This document shows, piece by piece, positions 27,164-37,737 of a DNA stretch of 64,000 nt. Within the stretch, counting starts at the first letter, position 1. Every line of letters starts with the position of its first letter. Where the stretch lies: NCBI RefSeq assembly GCF_030440595.1, contig NZ_CP047452.1, positions 930,001-994,000 on the forward strand, read 5' to 3'. Source of the stretch: Corynebacterium glucuronolyticum DSM 44120 (lineage in GTDB: Bacteria; Actinomycetota; Actinomycetes; Mycobacteriales; Mycobacteriaceae). The position numbers and the translations under genes were made by a program. The notes below the pieces were generated by a model. It searched no databases, was not told the origin of the DNA, and was given only the letters and a program-made list of their open reading frames with translations.

Positions 27164-27916
27164 TTACGAACTCACCGCAATTCCGTTGTGCGATAGCGTA
27201 TCGCGAATAGCGCGGACGAGATGTAGTGCGTGGGGGTTATCGCCGTGGACACAAATAGAATCCGCCACCACCTGGACATCCGAGCCATCAACGGCCGTGA
27301 TGGGCTTGTCTAACGCAAAATTGAGAGCCTGCTCTGTAGCCTTCTCGTCGGAATCGTGAATCGCGCCGGGTTGAGAGCGAGGAACAAGGGAGCCGTCCTT
27401 CTCGTACGCGCGATCGGCGAATGTTTCGGAGATAGTAGGAAGGCCTGCCTCCTCCGCCCATCCCAAGACAGGGGATCCTGCGAGCCCCATGAGTGCCAGC
27501 TGGGGGTCTGCGAGTTTCATGCCGGCGATAACGGCTTGGGCCTGCTTGGCATCCCTCGCGATGCGGTTGTACAACGCTCCGTGTGGTTTCACATACTCCA
27601 CCTCAGTTCCGGTTGCACGGCAGGCTGCCTGGAGAGCACCGATCTGGTAGAGCACTTCTGCTGTCAGTTGGTCGAGGTCGTAATCGATGAAGCGACGTCC
27701 AAAGCCCGGCAGATCTCGGTAGCCGACATGGGCACCGATGCGCACCGAGTTTTCCTTCGCCCGTCGGACAGTGGTGAGCATCACTAGCGGGTCACCAGCG
27801 TGGAACCCCGTGGCGATATTAGCGCTAGTGACAAGCCCCAGCACCTCCTCGTCATTGCCGATGTGGAAATTGCCAAAGCTTTCTCCCAAATCACAGTTGA
27901 GATCGATCGAGGTCAC
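27164..27916 (-). CDS. pxpA: 5-oxoprolinase subunit PxpA (LamB/YcsF family)
   Basis: 250 residues of the LamB/YcsF family, a TIM-barrel-like protein that opens the 5-oxoproline ring with PxpB/C. The N-terminal SIDLNCDLGESFG is the family signature, followed by NIATGFHAGDPLVM and YVKPHGALYN. GTG 27916 is preferred over upstream in-frame codons because it begins exactly at the signature and has AAAGGAACG before it. First gene of the pxp trio and downstream of the NRAMP gene. Confidence 0.94.
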   Translation of the reverse strand: MTSIDLNCDLGESFGNFHIGNDEEVLGLVTSANIATGFHAGDPLVMLTTVRRAKENSVRIGAHVGYRDLPGFGRRFIDYDLDQLTAEVLYQIGALQAACRATGTEVEYVKPHGALYNRIARDAKQAQAVIAGMKLADPQLALMGLAGSPVLGWAEEAGLPTISETFADRAYEKDGSLVPRSQPGAIHDSDEKATEQALNFALDKPITAVDGSDVQVVADSICVHGDNPHALHLVRAIRDTLSHNGIAVSS

Positions 27917-28020
27917 CGAACGTTCCTTTCCGTACGTCGAACCTTGTGCCGCGAATGGTACACGTCGCGTCAAATATAGGTGGTATTAATTGTAAATTTT
28001 AGCTATCGCTGAAGCGGCGA

Positions 28021-29301
28021 CTAAAGGATGCTCCAAATTCCCGAGAAGCTGCGGAACGCCAAGTACCACGCGGCCACAAGCGCGAACAGGCCAATGAAAA
28101 CCAGCCACTTGGGGTACGGGTAGCCCTTGAGCAGATCCTTCTGTCGGAACACCGCGATGTAGAGCATGAGCGTGAAACCGATGGGGAGGACGAGACCGTT
28201 AAAAGCACCAGCAAAAACGAGCAGCTTGGCGGGAGCAGTACCGAGAACGATGAAGAGAAGGCACGAAACGACAATGAAGATGATCGTGATGATGTTCTGC
28301 TTCTTTCTGTGCTCCTCACCAGAAGAAACGATGAAGGTCGCAGACGTGTAGGAGCACCCGACAATCGAAGATAGGGCTGCAGCCCACAGAACAACGCCGA
28401 AGAATCGAAGCCCAATATCTCCTGCTGCCGCCTGGAAAGCCTCCGCAGCGGGGTTCCCATCGGTGCTGAGGACGACACCGCCAGCGACGACTCCGAAAAC
28501 CGCGAGGAAGAGCAAGATTCGCATGACACCTGTCACCAAAATCCCGGTGACGGAGGACTTGGTGACGCTGCTTACTGCCTCAGGCCCCGTCTTTCCCGCG
28601 TCAAGCATGCGGTGGGCACCTGCGTAGGTGATATACCCGCCAACAGTGCCACCGACAAGAGTCGTGATCGCCACGACATCAATCGTCTCCGGTAAAACAA
28701 CGTTTTTCAAAGCCTGACCAACCGGGGGACCAGACACGATCGCCACGTAGGTGGTGAGGAGGATCATGAGGGAGCCAAGGATGACGAGCACGCGATCCAA
28801 AGCCATTCCGGCTCTCTTTGACATGAACAGAACACAGCCAATGACGGCTGTTATGACCCCGCCGATTTTCACATCGAGCCCCATCATGGCATCAGTTCCC
28901 AAACCTGCGCCGGCAATATTGCCAATGTTGAAGACAATGCCACCCATCGCAATGAGGATGGTGAGAAGCCATCCAAGGCCTGGGAGGACGGTGTTGCCGA
29001 GTGTTTGGGCTCGCTTGCCGGAGACGGCGATAATGCGCCACACGTTCAGCTGGATGCACACGTCAATGAGAATGGAAACGAAGATGGCAAACGCCATGGC
29101 CGCTCCGAGTTTTGCCGTGAACACCGCAGTTTGGGTGAGGAATCCCGGCCCGATAGCCGATGTGGCCATGAGGAAGATTGCGCCAAGGATGGCTGATGAA
29201 GCCTTCTTGTCCGATTCATCCTTTTGGTGTGGAGTGGTAGTGGCTGGGGTTGAAGAAAATATGTGGTTTTCGTTCGTGTCGCGGGGTGTAGGTGATGTCA
29301 C
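28021..29301 (-). CDS. NRAMP family transporter linked to 5-oxoproline genes (YcsG-like)
   Basis: A 426-residue membrane protein with about 11 segments. FLMATSAIGPGFLTQTAVF (segment 1) takes the place of the DPGN metal-binding motif of true NRAMP manganese/iron carriers, and the residues there are not D-P-G-N, so metal transport is unlikely. The same gene type (ycsG) sits in the B. subtilis ycsF-ycsG-kipI-kipA operon, which suggests uptake of 5-oxoproline or a related acid. GTG 29301 has a strong GGAGG just upstream; a longer frame to 29499 lacks one. A gap of 104 bases leads to pxpA. Confidence 0.85.
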   Translation of the reverse strand: MTSPTPRDTNENHIFSSTPATTTPHQKDESDKKASSAILGAIFLMATSAIGPGFLTQTAVFTAKLGAAMAFAIFVSILIDVCIQLNVWRIIAVSGKRAQTLGNTVLPGLGWLLTILIAMGGIVFNIGNIAGAGLGTDAMMGLDVKIGGVITAVIGCVLFMSKRAGMALDRVLVILGSLMILLTTYVAIVSGPPVGQALKNVVLPETIDVVAITTLVGGTVGGYITYAGAHRMLDAGKTGPEAVSSVTKSSVTGILVTGVMRILLFLAVFGVVAGGVVLSTDGNPAAEAFQAAAGDIGLRFFGVVLWAAALSSIVGCSYTSATFIVSSGEEHRKKQNIITIIFIVVSCLLFIVLGTAPAKLLVFAGAFNGLVLPIGFTLMLYIAVFRQKDLLKGYPYPKWLVFIGLFALVAAWYLAFRSFSGIWSIL

Positions 29302-29635
29302 ATCCGCCTCCTTTCGCTGGTGGGTACGGAACACCGAAGCGGTGAAAAATATACTTACCTTTGAATAACAATGTGTTGTTATTGTTAGAGCCGGAAGCTT
29401 GGGATCATAACCGATTCGATGTGCCGATGGCGCTTTAAGCAGCGTCTTGGTATCAAGTGGTGGAGGGGCGGGTGGGGCACTTCCGGGGGTATGTAGCATT
29501 GTTGTTGAACGAAGCTTTATAATCGAAGTATAAATAAGGCATAAAGTTCAGACAAGCTTTTTCTGATGCGTTAATCGGCGTAAACGAGATTTTAGGGCGC
29601 ATAAGCTGCTTGAACTTGAAGGAGAAAAAGTTATT
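29302..29635. promoter_or_regulatory. Divergent promoter region of pxp cluster and GntR gene
   Basis: AATAACAA-TGTG-TTGTTATT (29364-29383) is a perfect 8-4-8 inverted repeat 63 bases upstream of the transporter's GTG, well placed as the operator for the adjacent GntR repressor. The rest of the spacer is AT-rich near 29510-29600 (promoter for the regulator) and holds no gene. Confidence 0.6.
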
Positions 29636-30418
29636 ATGCGCGACCTCACACATACCCCCGAATTCACCCCTGAAAGTGGGGATGAGTACCTTCTTCACCG
29701 GCCCGAGTTTGCCACATCGTCGCCGGATCCCGAGCGGTGTCGTGTTGCCCCCGATGGGTCGGCGGTCCGCATGACAGCGGAGATTGCTGCAGACTCGCTG
29801 ACTCTCAAGATTTTCAATGGCCATTTCGAACCAGGCGCGCGCCTCGCAGAGGTCGCACTCGCAGAGGAACTCGGCATTTCTCGCAACACACTCCGGGAAG
29901 CTTTCCGCTTGCTGGCTCACGCGGGCCTTGTCGAACATCTCCCGAACCGGGGTGTCTTTGTTCTCAAGACAACCGCATCTCTCCTGCGTGATATCTATTC
30001 TTTCCGTCGCACCGTCGAAATCGGAGCCCTGCCAGCACTCATCAGAAACGAAGATTCGCTGCAAAAACTTCGGTCCGTGTACGCAGATCAGCAGAAAGCT
30101 ATCCGGGAAGCTAATTGGATGGTTGTCGGTTCGGCCAACGGCAGATTCCACCAAACAATCGTTGATGCCGCCGGCTCCCCTACACTGAGCGAAGCAATGC
30201 AGGCAATCAATGCACGGTCTCGTATCGCCTTTCTGGAATACTCCGATACGCCTGGACTGCACAGCCGTTTCTCCAAAGTGAATGGCCAGATTCTCACAGT
30301 AGTAGAGCGCAGGGACCTCAAGGAAGCCGTGACGTTGCTTGACAGTTACCTCGTGGAGGCACATAACGAGCTGTTCATCGGTTTGGGGTTTGATAAGGAC
30401 GCCAACCGACGTGACTGA
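29636..30418 (+). CDS. GntR family regulator, FadR type (FCD domain)
   Basis: 260 residues. The winged helix spans about 70-110 (LAEVALAEELGISRNTLREAF then RGVFV), preceded by a long, poorly conserved 45-residue N-terminus, and an all-helical FCD ligand domain follows (about 115-245), with the metal/ligand region near GRFHQTIVDAAGS. Divergent from the NRAMP-pxp cluster, so it most likely represses that operon and responds to 5-oxoproline or a related acid. The start has GAAGGAG 11 bases upstream. A bidirectional terminator follows. Confidence 0.9.
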   Translation: MRDLTHTPEFTPESGDEYLLHRPEFATSSPDPERCRVAPDGSAVRMTAEIAADSLTLKIFNGHFEPGARLAEVALAEELGISRNTLREAFRLLAHAGLVEHLPNRGVFVLKTTASLLRDIYSFRRTVEIGALPALIRNEDSLQKLRSVYADQQKAIREANWMVVGSANGRFHQTIVDAAGSPTLSEAMQAINARSRIAFLEYSDTPGLHSRFSKVNGQILTVVERRDLKEAVTLLDSYLVEAHNELFIGLGFDKDANRRD

Positions 30419-30435
30419 TGCGCATGGGGGCGCTA

Positions 30436-30477
30436 AAAACCCCGTGAGTTCAACGGAAGCTGAAATCACGGGGTTTT
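30436..30477. terminator. Bidirectional terminator between GntR gene and fumC
   Basis: AAAACCCCGTGA (30436-30447) pairs perfectly with TCACGGGGTTTT (30466-30477). T runs lie on both sides, so it serves both convergent genes. Confidence 0.9.
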
Positions 30478-30493
30478 ATTTTTACGCGAGGAA

Positions 30494-31897
30494 CTATGCG
30501 TCGCGTTCCGTGTTGCACATGCTCAGGACATCGAGACGCTTGTCCAGCTCTTCTTCGGTGAGCTGTTCGCCGTCAACGAAGCCCAGGTCAATAACGGTCT
30601 GGCGGATGGTCTCGCCTTCCTTGAGAGCCGTCTTTGCTACCTTTGCTGCGTTCTCGTAGCCGATAGCAGAGTTCAGCGGAGTCACAATGGACGGGGAGGA
30701 CTCTGCGGAGTGACGCAGCTTGTCGGTGTTCGGCTCAGTTCCCTTGACCAGGCGTTCTGCGAATACGCGGGCGGTGTTTGCCAGCAGGTGAGCAGACTCC
30801 AGAACGTTACGAGCCATCATCGGGATGAAGACGTTGAGCTCGAACTGGCCTTGGGCGCCACCGAAAGCAACAGCAGCGTCGTTACCGATGACCTGCGCCG
30901 CCACCTGCGTGGCGGTCTCACACAGAACCGGATTAACCTTGCCCGGCATGATGGAGGAACCCGGCTGCAGCTCGGGGAGACGGAGCTCAGCGAGACCGGT
31001 GAGCGGACCGGAGCCCATAAGACGAATATCGTTAGCGATCTTGTTCAGGCTAACGGCAACGCTGCGCATGGCACCCGAAAATTCAACGAGGCCATCACGG
31101 GCAGCCTGCGCCTCGAAGTGGTTCTTGCAGGGACGAAGCGCATCGACACCGGTGAGGTTGACGAGCTCGGCCGTCACCTTTTCGCCGAATTCGGCGGGGG
31201 TGTTGAGGCCGGTTCCTACGGCAGTACCACCGATCGGAAGTTCGCCGAGGCGGGGGAGAACGTTTTGAACACGTTCGATACCGGCCTCAATCTGACGAGC
31301 GTAGCCGGAGAATTCCTGTCCGAGGGTGATCGGCGTGGCATCCATGAGGTGAGTGCGGCCAGACTTTACCACTTCTTCCCACTCCTCAGTCTTCTCCGCC
31401 AGCGCATCGTGGAGAACCTGGAGACCGGGGATGAGGTCGTTAACCGTCTCCACCGTGGCAGCAATGTGCGTTGCGGTGGGGAACGTGTCGTTGGAGGACT
31501 GTCCCATATTGACATGGTCATTCGGGTGTACCTCTACGCCGTTGTTGTGGCAGATGGAGGCGATAACCTCGTTGGTGTTCATGTTGGATGACGTGCCAGA
31601 GCCAGTTTGGAACACGTCGATGGGGAACTGATCGTCATGCTCGTTGTTAGCGATTTCCTTCGCTGCAGCGATGATTGCATCGGCCTTCTCTGCATCGAGA
31701 AGCCCCAAGGCCTTATTCACCTTGGCGCACGCAGCCTTGAGCTGGCCAAGAGCAGAAATTTGGGGGGACTCCAGCCCACGGCCGGAAATGGGGAAGTTCT
31801 CCACTGCACGTTGCGTCTGAGCGCGCCAGAGCGCGTTGACGGGCACCTTCACTTCGCCCATGGTGTCATGTTCGATCCTGTATTCCTGGTCTGACAT
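30494..31897 (-). CDS. fumC: Fumarate hydratase, class II
   Basis: FumC hydrates fumarate to malate in the TCA cycle. The 467 residues match the class II, iron-free family. Landmarks: [14 protein letters not shown] (about 98-111), SSNDTFPTA, the signature [12 protein letters not shown] (about 316-327) and the C-terminal alpha-helical domain. It lies next to glpX, as Rv1098c/Rv1099c in M. tuberculosis. Confidence 0.97.
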   Translation of the reverse strand: MSDQEYRIEHDTMGEVKVPVNALWRAQTQRAVENFPISGRGLESPQISALGQLKAACAKVNKALGLLDAEKADAIIAAAKEIANNEHDDQFPIDVFQTGSGTSSNMNTNEVIASICHNNGVEVHPNDHVNMGQSSNDTFPTATHIAATVETVNDLIPGLQVLHDALAEKTEEWEEVVKSGRTHLMDATPITLGQEFSGYARQIEAGIERVQNVLPRLGELPIGGTAVGTGLNTPAEFGEKVTAELVNLTGVDALRPCKNHFEAQAARDGLVEFSGAMRSVAVSLNKIANDIRLMGSGPLTGLAELRLPELQPGSSIMPGKVNPVLCETATQVAAQVIGNDAAVAFGGAQGQFELNVFIPMMARNVLESAHLLANTARVFAERLVKGTEPNTDKLRHSAESSPSIVTPLNSAIGYENAAKVAKTALKEGETIRQTVIDLGFVDGEQLTEEELDKRLDVLSMCNTERDA

Positions 31898-32041
31898 TTC
31901 ACTTCCTTGTCTCGGAGTATGTAAACACCTTCTACCTTAGCCGGTTCGCTCGAGCAGTGGTGTGATGATTGGAGTAAAAACGTGAAAGATTTGGTATTTG
32001 TCATACCTCAACGTCTGGAGTGAGCCAAGGAACGCATAGAA

Positions 32042-32101
32042 AACGCCCCCGGTCCCTTTCGTCAGGCCAAAGCGCCACGTGCGAAGGGGAAACCGGAGGC
32101 G
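32042..32101 (-). terminator. Terminator of glpX
   Basis: On the minus strand CGCCTCCGGTTTCCCCTTCG (32101-32082) pairs imperfectly with CGAAAGGGACCGGGGGCG (32061-32044), followed by TTTTCT. Confidence 0.65.
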
Positions 32102-32112
32102 GAAAAGGAGGA

Positions 32113-33129
32113 CTACTTATCCTTCGGGCCGTAATCGACTACGGAGTATTCCTGCAGCTTCTTGAGCTGGTGGATGGAGTCAATGTAGCGCACCGTACCG
32201 GACTTCGAGCGCATGACCACGGAACGAGTGATGGCCCCGTCAGGGCTGTACGTCACGCCACGAAGCATATCGCCGTTCGTCACACCGGTTGCGACGAAGA
32301 AGCAGTTATCGGACTTGACCAAATCCGAGGTGGTGAGAACTGTGTCCAAGTCAAGGCCGGCGTTGCGTGCCTTCTCGCGCTCTGCCTCATCACGAGGTGC
32401 CAGGATGCCCTGGATTTCGCCGCCCATACACTTCATTGCGCATGCCGTGATGATGCCTTCCGGGGTTCCGCCAGTACCCATGCAGATATCGACGGAGTTC
32501 ATCGTCTGAGACTGGGCAGCGGCAACGGAACCTGCGACATCGCCATCATGAATGAGACGGATCTTGGCACCCGCAGCGCGAATTTCCTTGATGAGGTCAA
32601 CGTGGCGCGGGCGGTCCAGCACAGAGACAACAATCTGGGAAACCGGCTTTTCCTTCGCCTTGGCAACCACTTCAATATTGTGTTTGACAGGAGCCTCGAT
32701 ATCGATGAGCCCTGCAGCAGCCGGGCCCACCGCGATCTTCTTCATGTAGAAAACGGCAGAGGGGTCATACATGGAACCGCGCTCAGCAGCAGCCAGAACG
32801 GAAATCGCATTCGGACGCCCCTCGGCCATCAGGGTGGTGCCGTCGATTGGATCTACGGCGATGTCGACATCAGCGCCTTTGCCAGTACCAACTTCCTCGC
32901 CGTTGAACAGCATCGGGGCCTCGTCCTTTTCGCCCTCACCGATCACGACGATACCTCGCATTTCAACGGAATTGATGAGCTTGCGCATGGCGTCGACGGC
33001 GGCACCATCGCCGGAGTTTTTCTCGCCGCGGCCGACCCATCGGCCACTTGCGAGTGCAGCCGCCTCCGTCACGCGTACGAGTTCGAGAGCAAGGTTACGA
33101 TCCGGTGCTTCGGGGTGGTTAGCAGTCAT
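32113..33129 (-). CDS. glpX: Fructose-1,6-bisphosphatase, class II
   Basis: GlpX removes the 1-phosphate of fructose-1,6-bisphosphate in gluconeogenesis. The 338 residues carry the lithium-sensitive phosphatase landmarks [39 protein letters not shown] (metal site) and [10 protein letters not shown]. In corynebacteria and mycobacteria this is the main gluconeogenic phosphatase. ATG 33129 begins the usual N-terminus ([19 protein letters not shown]). Confidence 0.97.
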   Translation of the reverse strand: MTANHPEAPDRNLALELVRVTEAAALASGRWVGRGEKNSGDGAAVDAMRKLINSVEMRGIVVIGEGEKDEAPMLFNGEEVGTGKGADVDIAVDPIDGTTLMAEGRPNAISVLAAAERGSMYDPSAVFYMKKIAVGPAAAGLIDIEAPVKHNIEVVAKAKEKPVSQIVVSVLDRPRHVDLIKEIRAAGAKIRLIHDGDVAGSVAAAQSQTMNSVDICMGTGGTPEGIITACAMKCMGGEIQGILAPRDEAEREKARNAGLDLDTVLTTSDLVKSDNCFFVATGVTNGDMLRGVTYSPDGAITRSVVMRSKSGTVRYIDSIHQLKKLQEYSVVDYGPKDK

Positions 33130-33455
33130 ATGGTTGGGCCTCCTACAGGCGTATGAACACACTGCACTCCGCACCTGCCTAAGCCAAAAGGCCAGGATAT
33201 GGAGTTGCAGTCAATAATTTCTTATTTCCCAGAGTACTACTGTCGCTTCCCTAAAAGGGCATATGGTTATGACCACACAGCCGAAAACGGATGTGTGGAG
33301 TGAAACGCCAGGTAAAGCGGTCGTGGCGGAAAGATGAAGCAACTAAATCGGGGGTGTCCGTTTTTCTTATTCGGTCCGGCCGCACGGTTGCTGGTCTTTG
33401 GATGCTGCACAGCCTCATGTGTCTCCTAAAGAAGTAATCTGGCACAATCGATGCC
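33130..33455. other. Divergent spacer glpX / DUF4245, no gene seen
   Basis: No coding region is credible. CCACACA (33282-33288) and TGTGTGG (33293-33299) form a small hairpin within it. Confidence 0.45.
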
Positions 33456-34004
33456 GTGGCTGAAAAGAAACCTCGTGTATTTCAAGGAATGTCCGATATG
33501 GCGCTGTCCATGGCGGTGATCGTGGTCATCATGGTCATCTCAGTGGGTTTCACCGGCCTGTGCTCGTTTAACCCTGGCGCGCCTGAAAACGGTCCCGTGC
33601 AGGAGGTAGATGCCACCAATTTCATCCAGCAGGAACAGGCTAATTCGCCGTTTCCGGTGGTGCTACCTGAGATGCCGGAGGGGTGGGTGACTAACTCGGC
33701 CAGGCGGTCAGCTTTCGGTGAAAGCATCGCGCCGACGGTGGGGTGGGTGACTCCAGCCGGTGGCTACGCACAATTGATGCAAACCAGTGCATCGGTCGAT
33801 GACATTCTCGCTTCCTACGCGGCAGCCTACGAAGAGACCGGTTCACCCACGGTGGGTGGCGTGGTGGCTCATCACTATGCGGCTGACGGTGAGCGTGATG
33901 TGTATATCGCAGACACCGGCGAAAATCGCCTGGTAGTCACTGGCTCTGCTGACGAACCTGAGTTGGAGGAACTTCTGGCAGCCGCGATTGAGGCACGCAA
34001 GTAA
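33456..34004 (+). CDS. DUF4245 membrane-anchored protein
   Basis: 182 residues with GTG start, a short basic tail, one membrane anchor (about residues 17-36) and an extracytoplasmic DUF4245 domain (PFPVVLPEMPEGWVTNSARR is typical). Conserved opposite glpX throughout Mycobacteriales (Rv1100). Function unknown. Confidence 0.85.
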   Translation: MAEKKPRVFQGMSDMALSMAVIVVIMVISVGFTGLCSFNPGAPENGPVQEVDATNFIQQEQANSPFPVVLPEMPEGWVTNSARRSAFGESIAPTVGWVTPAGGYAQLMQTSASVDDILASYAAAYEETGSPTVGGVVAHHYAADGERDVYIADTGENRLVVTGSADEPELEELLAAAIEARK

Positions 34005-34013
34005 AAGTTTCTC

Positions 34014-34274
34014 TTAGGCCTGGAGAGAGGAATCGTCCTCTGATGTTCCTAATACCGCCTCAATTTTGTTTCGCGCTCCGTTGAGATGTTCCTCGCACCG
34101 CTTTGCTAATGCCTCTCCTCGCTCCCAGTAGGCGAGCGATTCATCTAGACCCATTTGTCCCAGTTCGAGTACACGGACGACGTTGACGAGTTCGCTGCGG
34201 GCCTCCTCGTAGCTGAGGTTTTCAACGGGTTCAAACTCCGGCCGGTTTCCCGCGCCGATGGTCTCTCCTGCCAT
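34014..34274 (-). CDS. xseB: Exodeoxyribonuclease VII small subunit
   Basis: An 86-residue helical protein with the XseB signature: [35 protein letters not shown] spans about residues 20-55, matching the family's conserved L-G...L-E..L..ye.G. Several XseB copies wrap each XseA. It lies 39 bases after xseA on the same strand. Confidence 0.93.
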   Translation of the reverse strand: MAGETIGAGNRPEFEPVENLSYEEARSELVNVVRVLELGQMGLDESLAYWERGEALAKRCEEHLNGARNKIEAVLGTSEDDSSLQA

Positions 34275-34313
34275 GATGAAAGGTCCTTTCGTAGTTGTAA
34301 AAATGTCTTGCTT

Positions 34314-35549
34314 TTAGTCCGCGGGGGTAGTGCTCATCGTTGCGGCAGTGATGGATCCGTCGGTGACTCGGATCCGCAGCTGGCTCCCGGGTGGGGTCTC
34401 GGCGATCGTCGTGACTACGTGAGTGTCGGATCCATCCCGGGGGACGACCTGCACCACAGAATATCCTCGCTGCAGCGTGGCTGCAGGTCCAAGCGCAGTC
34501 ACGCGTGCGCGCAGACTGACTATGTCGCGGTCCTCCTGGGCGAAAACCGCCGCCACGCAACGACGCGCTCGCTGCGTGTAGTCGGAGATGATGGCTTCCT
34601 GCTCCTCGACGATGGTATAGGGATTTTTAAGAACGGGGCGGGAGCGAATGTTCGCCAGTCCTTCTTCCTCGCGCACGACCCAAGACCGAAGAGCGTTCGC
34701 CGCGCGGCTCCGCATTTCTTGGATCATGAGTGCCTCCTGCATGGCATTTGGAACGACGTTCTTGCCCGCATCCGTTGGAGTTTTCGCCGCGAAGTCCGCG
34801 ACGTTATCCAAAATTGGCTGATCCGGTTCGTGGCCGATGGCAGAGATCACGGGTGTCTGCGCAGCGGCGACCGCGCGGACGAGACCTTCGCGAGAGAAGG
34901 GGAAAAGATCTTCTACGGAACCGCCGCCGCGGGCGATGATGATGACATCGACATCGGGGTCGGTGTCCAGCTGAGCCAGAGCCGCGATGATCTCTGGTTC
35001 CGCGCGTTGTCCTTGGACTGCGGTGTTGATTATTTTGAACTGGACAGCGGGCCAGCGATCGTGGGTCACCTTGAGTACATCTCTCTCCGCAGCCGAGCCC
35101 TGACCCGTAATAAGACCGACGCACCGGGGCAGGACAGGGAGAGGCTTCTTCAGCTCCGGTCGGAAAAGTCCTTCTGCGGCGAGATCGCGACGAAGTTGTT
35201 CGATGCGGGCTAGCTCTTCACCGATACCAACATGCCGGATCTCCGATACCATGAGCGAGTACTGGCCGTTGCGCTGGTAAACGCGGGGCTTACCGTGGAC
35301 GATGACGCGGTCACCGCTGGTGATGTTCGCGGCGGTGGCGATGTTCGTGGGGCAAGTCAGCTGCATGGAGATATCATCGTTGAGATCTTTAAGGCTGAGG
35401 TAAGAAAAGGACCACGTGGGTTTGATATTGACTTGAATGAGCTCACCTTCGACCCATGCATCGCCGAGACGCCCAACCCAATTCCCCACCAAAGTGTTGA
35501 TGGTGGATACGGAAAACGGGTGGTCAGGGCTTGTCGTCTGCTTCGCCAT
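34314..35549 (-). CDS. xseA: Exodeoxyribonuclease VII large subunit
   Basis: ExoVII degrades single-stranded DNA to short oligonucleotides in mismatch and recombination repair. The 411-residue protein has an N-terminal OB-fold (about 15-110; [21 protein letters not shown]) and the catalytic domain with [33 protein letters not shown] and the following coiled region. Upstream of xseB and divergent from ispH, as Rv1108c and Rv1110. Confidence 0.96.
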   Translation of the reverse strand: MAKQTTSPDHPFSVSTINTLVGNWVGRLGDAWVEGELIQVNIKPTWSFSYLSLKDLNDDISMQLTCPTNIATAANITSGDRVIVHGKPRVYQRNGQYSLMVSEIRHVGIGEELARIEQLRRDLAAEGLFRPELKKPLPVLPRCVGLITGQGSAAERDVLKVTHDRWPAVQFKIINTAVQGQRAEPEIIAALAQLDTDPDVDVIIIARGGGSVEDLFPFSREGLVRAVAAAQTPVISAIGHEPDQPILDNVADFAAKTPTDAGKNVVPNAMQEALMIQEMRSRAANALRSWVVREEEGLANIRSRPVLKNPYTIVEEQEAIISDYTQRARRCVAAVFAQEDRDIVSLRARVTALGPAATLQRGYSVVQVVPRDGSDTHVVTTIAETPPGSQLRIRVTDGSITAATMSTTPAD

Positions 35550-35647
35550 CGGGGCTCCTACGTCCTTTCCATTGCAATTGCTCGTCCTTTGAAGCCTACC
35601 GCGCCCCGCGTGTGACGGCGAAGACGAAAGACGGTAGCCTTGGATTC

Positions 35648-36625
35648 ATGCCAGTAGATAACGAGGCCCAGTCAGGTAAGAAAGTTCTTCTCGCAGCTCC
35701 GCGTGGGTACTGCGCGGGTGTAGACCGTGCGGTGGAAACGGTGGAACGAGCGTTGGAGAAATACGGTGCCCCCGTCTATGTGCGCAAGGAGATTGTGCAC
35801 AACCGCTACGTGGTGGATACGCTCGCTGAGCGCGGTGCAATCTTCGTTGATGAAACAACCGATGTTCCAGAAGACGCCCACGTGGTGTTTTCGGCCCACG
35901 GTGTGAGCCCGGCTGTTCGTGGCGAGGCGAAATCGTTGAACCTGAACACGCTGGATGCAACGTGCCCGCTGGTGACCAAGGTCCACAACGAGGTGAAGCG
36001 CTTCGACCGGGATGGTTACACCATCTTGTTCATCGGGCATAAGGGCCACGAAGAGGTGGAGGGCACGATGGGTGAGGCTCCCCACACAACGCACCTCGTC
36101 GATGGTCCTGCCGGTGTAGATGAGCTGCCGGAGTTCGGCCCGGAGGAAAAACTCATCTGGCTGTCCCAAACGACACTGAGTGTGGACGAGACGATGGAAA
36201 TCGTGAATAAGCTCCATGCGCGTTACCCGCAGCTGGAGAATCCGCCGAGCGACGATATCTGTTACGCCACGCAGAATCGTCAGAGTGCGGTGAAGGCGAT
36301 TGCGCCGAAGTGTGATTTGCTCATCGTTGTCGGTTCGCAGAACTCGTCCAACTCGAAGCGTTTGCGGGAAGTGGGAGTGGAGTCCGGTGCGAAGGCTGGC
36401 TACCTCATCGATTACGCGAGCCAAATTGAGGATTCCTGGCTCGAAGGCGTGAACACAGTCGGGGTGACCTCCGGCGCATCTGTTCCGGAAATTCTAGTGA
36501 AAGACGTGTTGGCGACGCTCGATGAGCACGGCTTTTCGGAGGTGGAAACGGTTCAGACCGCCACAGAGAAGCTCGTTTTCGGGCTTCCCCGTGAGATTCG
36601 CCCTGCGAACCGGGCTAAGCGCTAG
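35648..36625 (+). CDS. ispH: 4-hydroxy-3-methylbut-2-enyl diphosphate reductase
   Basis: IspH (LytB) makes IPP and DMAPP, the last step of the MEP isoprenoid pathway. The 325-residue protein carries the three cluster cysteines in [12 protein letters not shown] (residue 22), [11 protein letters not shown] (about 106) and [10 protein letters not shown] (about 205), and SxNSxR-type binding motif [12 protein letters not shown] 35648 gives the usual length; the frame is open further upstream to 35531 but without a ribosome site. Confidence 0.96.
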   Translation: MPVDNEAQSGKKVLLAAPRGYCAGVDRAVETVERALEKYGAPVYVRKEIVHNRYVVDTLAERGAIFVDETTDVPEDAHVVFSAHGVSPAVRGEAKSLNLNTLDATCPLVTKVHNEVKRFDRDGYTILFIGHKGHEEVEGTMGEAPHTTHLVDGPAGVDELPEFGPEEKLIWLSQTTLSVDETMEIVNKLHARYPQLENPPSDDICYATQNRQSAVKAIAPKCDLLIVVGSQNSSNSKRLREVGVESGAKAGYLIDYASQIEDSWLEGVNTVGVTSGASVPEILVKDVLATLDEHGFSEVETVQTATEKLVFGLPREIRPANRAKR

Positions 36626-36646
36626 GAATTTTTTACTTGTCGACGC

Positions 36647-37675
36647 CTACTGGTACAGGTCGTCGTCGACGGAGCGGTTGGCCGAGGAGTGGTGCGTCGA
36701 ACCCCCCTTGGCCTGGCGCCGCAAGAGATCCTGGACCGTTACGGTCGAGCCGCTGTGTCCCGTTGTTCGGGCGCGTCCTTTGCTTCTTGGTGCTGACGTG
36801 GATGTGGAAATCCGGCGTGCTCGCTGTGCTACCTGACGATTTTTTTCATCTGAGGAACGCTGCCGCCGGGAGGTTTCTTCGCGTTGCCGGACTTCGCCAC
36901 GTTCGGCGCGACGGAGTTGTGCCAGTCGCAGATAGCCAATGGCTGCAGCTCCCGCAGTGATGATGAGGAGGAAGGGGAATTGTTGGAACAGCGGATAGGC
37001 CGCCCCGATGAGCACGGTGGCTGAAAAATTATTGTCGCTGTGTGTCTGCGCAACGAGCCAGCCAGCGAAGGGCGTGACGATAGAAAAAACGAGGGGGATC
37101 TGTGCCACAGCCAAAAAAATGCCTCGTGGCTCTACAAACAGAGCTATGCACAGGCTGATAAGGCCAAAGGAAAAGAGGTAGATCCATCCCAGGGTTCCTC
37201 CTGCCATGGAGATGACTGCACCGGTAAGAAGAGCAGCGATGAGCAGGAGCGGAACAGCCCATAGTGGGATCCCATGAATGCTCTCATGGCCACCCACCTC
37301 TGCTCGCCGAGGTGGGCGCGGGCGCGCCGACCGACTGACCTTCGTGGCGGTCGTAGCAGCGTCGGTAGACGGCGTCGTGTGTGTGTGTCGGCGCCTGCGA
37401 TTTTGCGTGGAGCGATCATGGTCTGGGGTGCCCGACCCGGGCTGAGGCAGCGGAGAGCGTTTCGTTGTTGTCGTCGGATAGTCCCATTTATTGGACACGC
37501 GGGCCGACGCCGTGGGGGTGAACGAGTATTTCTGCCGGCCACGAGGTTCATTGTCGTCTGCTTGCCCTGCGGATACCGAAGAGGCGTCTACGCGGTGCGA
37601 GGCGCTCGGCTGGTGGCGTCGCTCGCCAGGATTAGAGGCGGGACGTCGATTGTTCTGCAGCGGTTGATCGGACAC
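36647..37675 (-). CDS. DUF6542 membrane protein
   Basis: 342 residues. A long basic, disordered N-terminal region (1-125, rich in Arg, Pro, Thr and Ser) is followed by four membrane segments (about 133-240, beginning HGIPLWAVPLLLIAALLTG) and a second basic tail. The membrane part is the DUF6542 domain, encoded opposite ispH across Mycobacteriales (Rv1111c). GTG start. No enzyme motif is visible; the charged tails suggest nucleic-acid or protein contact, but the function is unknown. Confidence 0.82.
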   Translation of the reverse strand: MSDQPLQNNRRPASNPGERRHQPSASHRVDASSVSAGQADDNEPRGRQKYSFTPTASARVSNKWDYPTTTTKRSPLPQPGSGTPDHDRSTQNRRRRHTHTTPSTDAATTATKVSRSARPRPPRRAEVGGHESIHGIPLWAVPLLLIAALLTGAVISMAGGTLGWIYLFSFGLISLCIALFVEPRGIFLAVAQIPLVFSIVTPFAGWLVAQTHSDNNFSATVLIGAAYPLFQQFPFLLIITAGAAAIGYLRLAQLRRAERGEVRQREETSRRQRSSDEKNRQVAQRARRISTSTSAPRSKGRARTTGHSGSTVTVQDLLRRQAKGGSTHHSSANRSVDDDLYQ

Positions 37676-37737
37676 GAAACCTAATGTTACCTAGCCAAAG
37701 TGCAGAACGGGAACTGAGATTGCATTAATCAGATCTG

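Noticed and set aside
28021..29301. Manganese transporter MntH
   Set aside because: The DPGN motif of true NRAMP metal carriers is not present in segment 1 and the neighbours are 5-oxoprolinase genes.
30710..33156. Long plus-strand frames opposite fumC and glpX (30710-31591, 32020-33156)
   Set aside because: Shadows of conserved enzymes on the other strand.
34155..35213. Long plus-strand frame opposite xseB and xseA
   Set aside because: Shadow of xseA; no recognisable protein.
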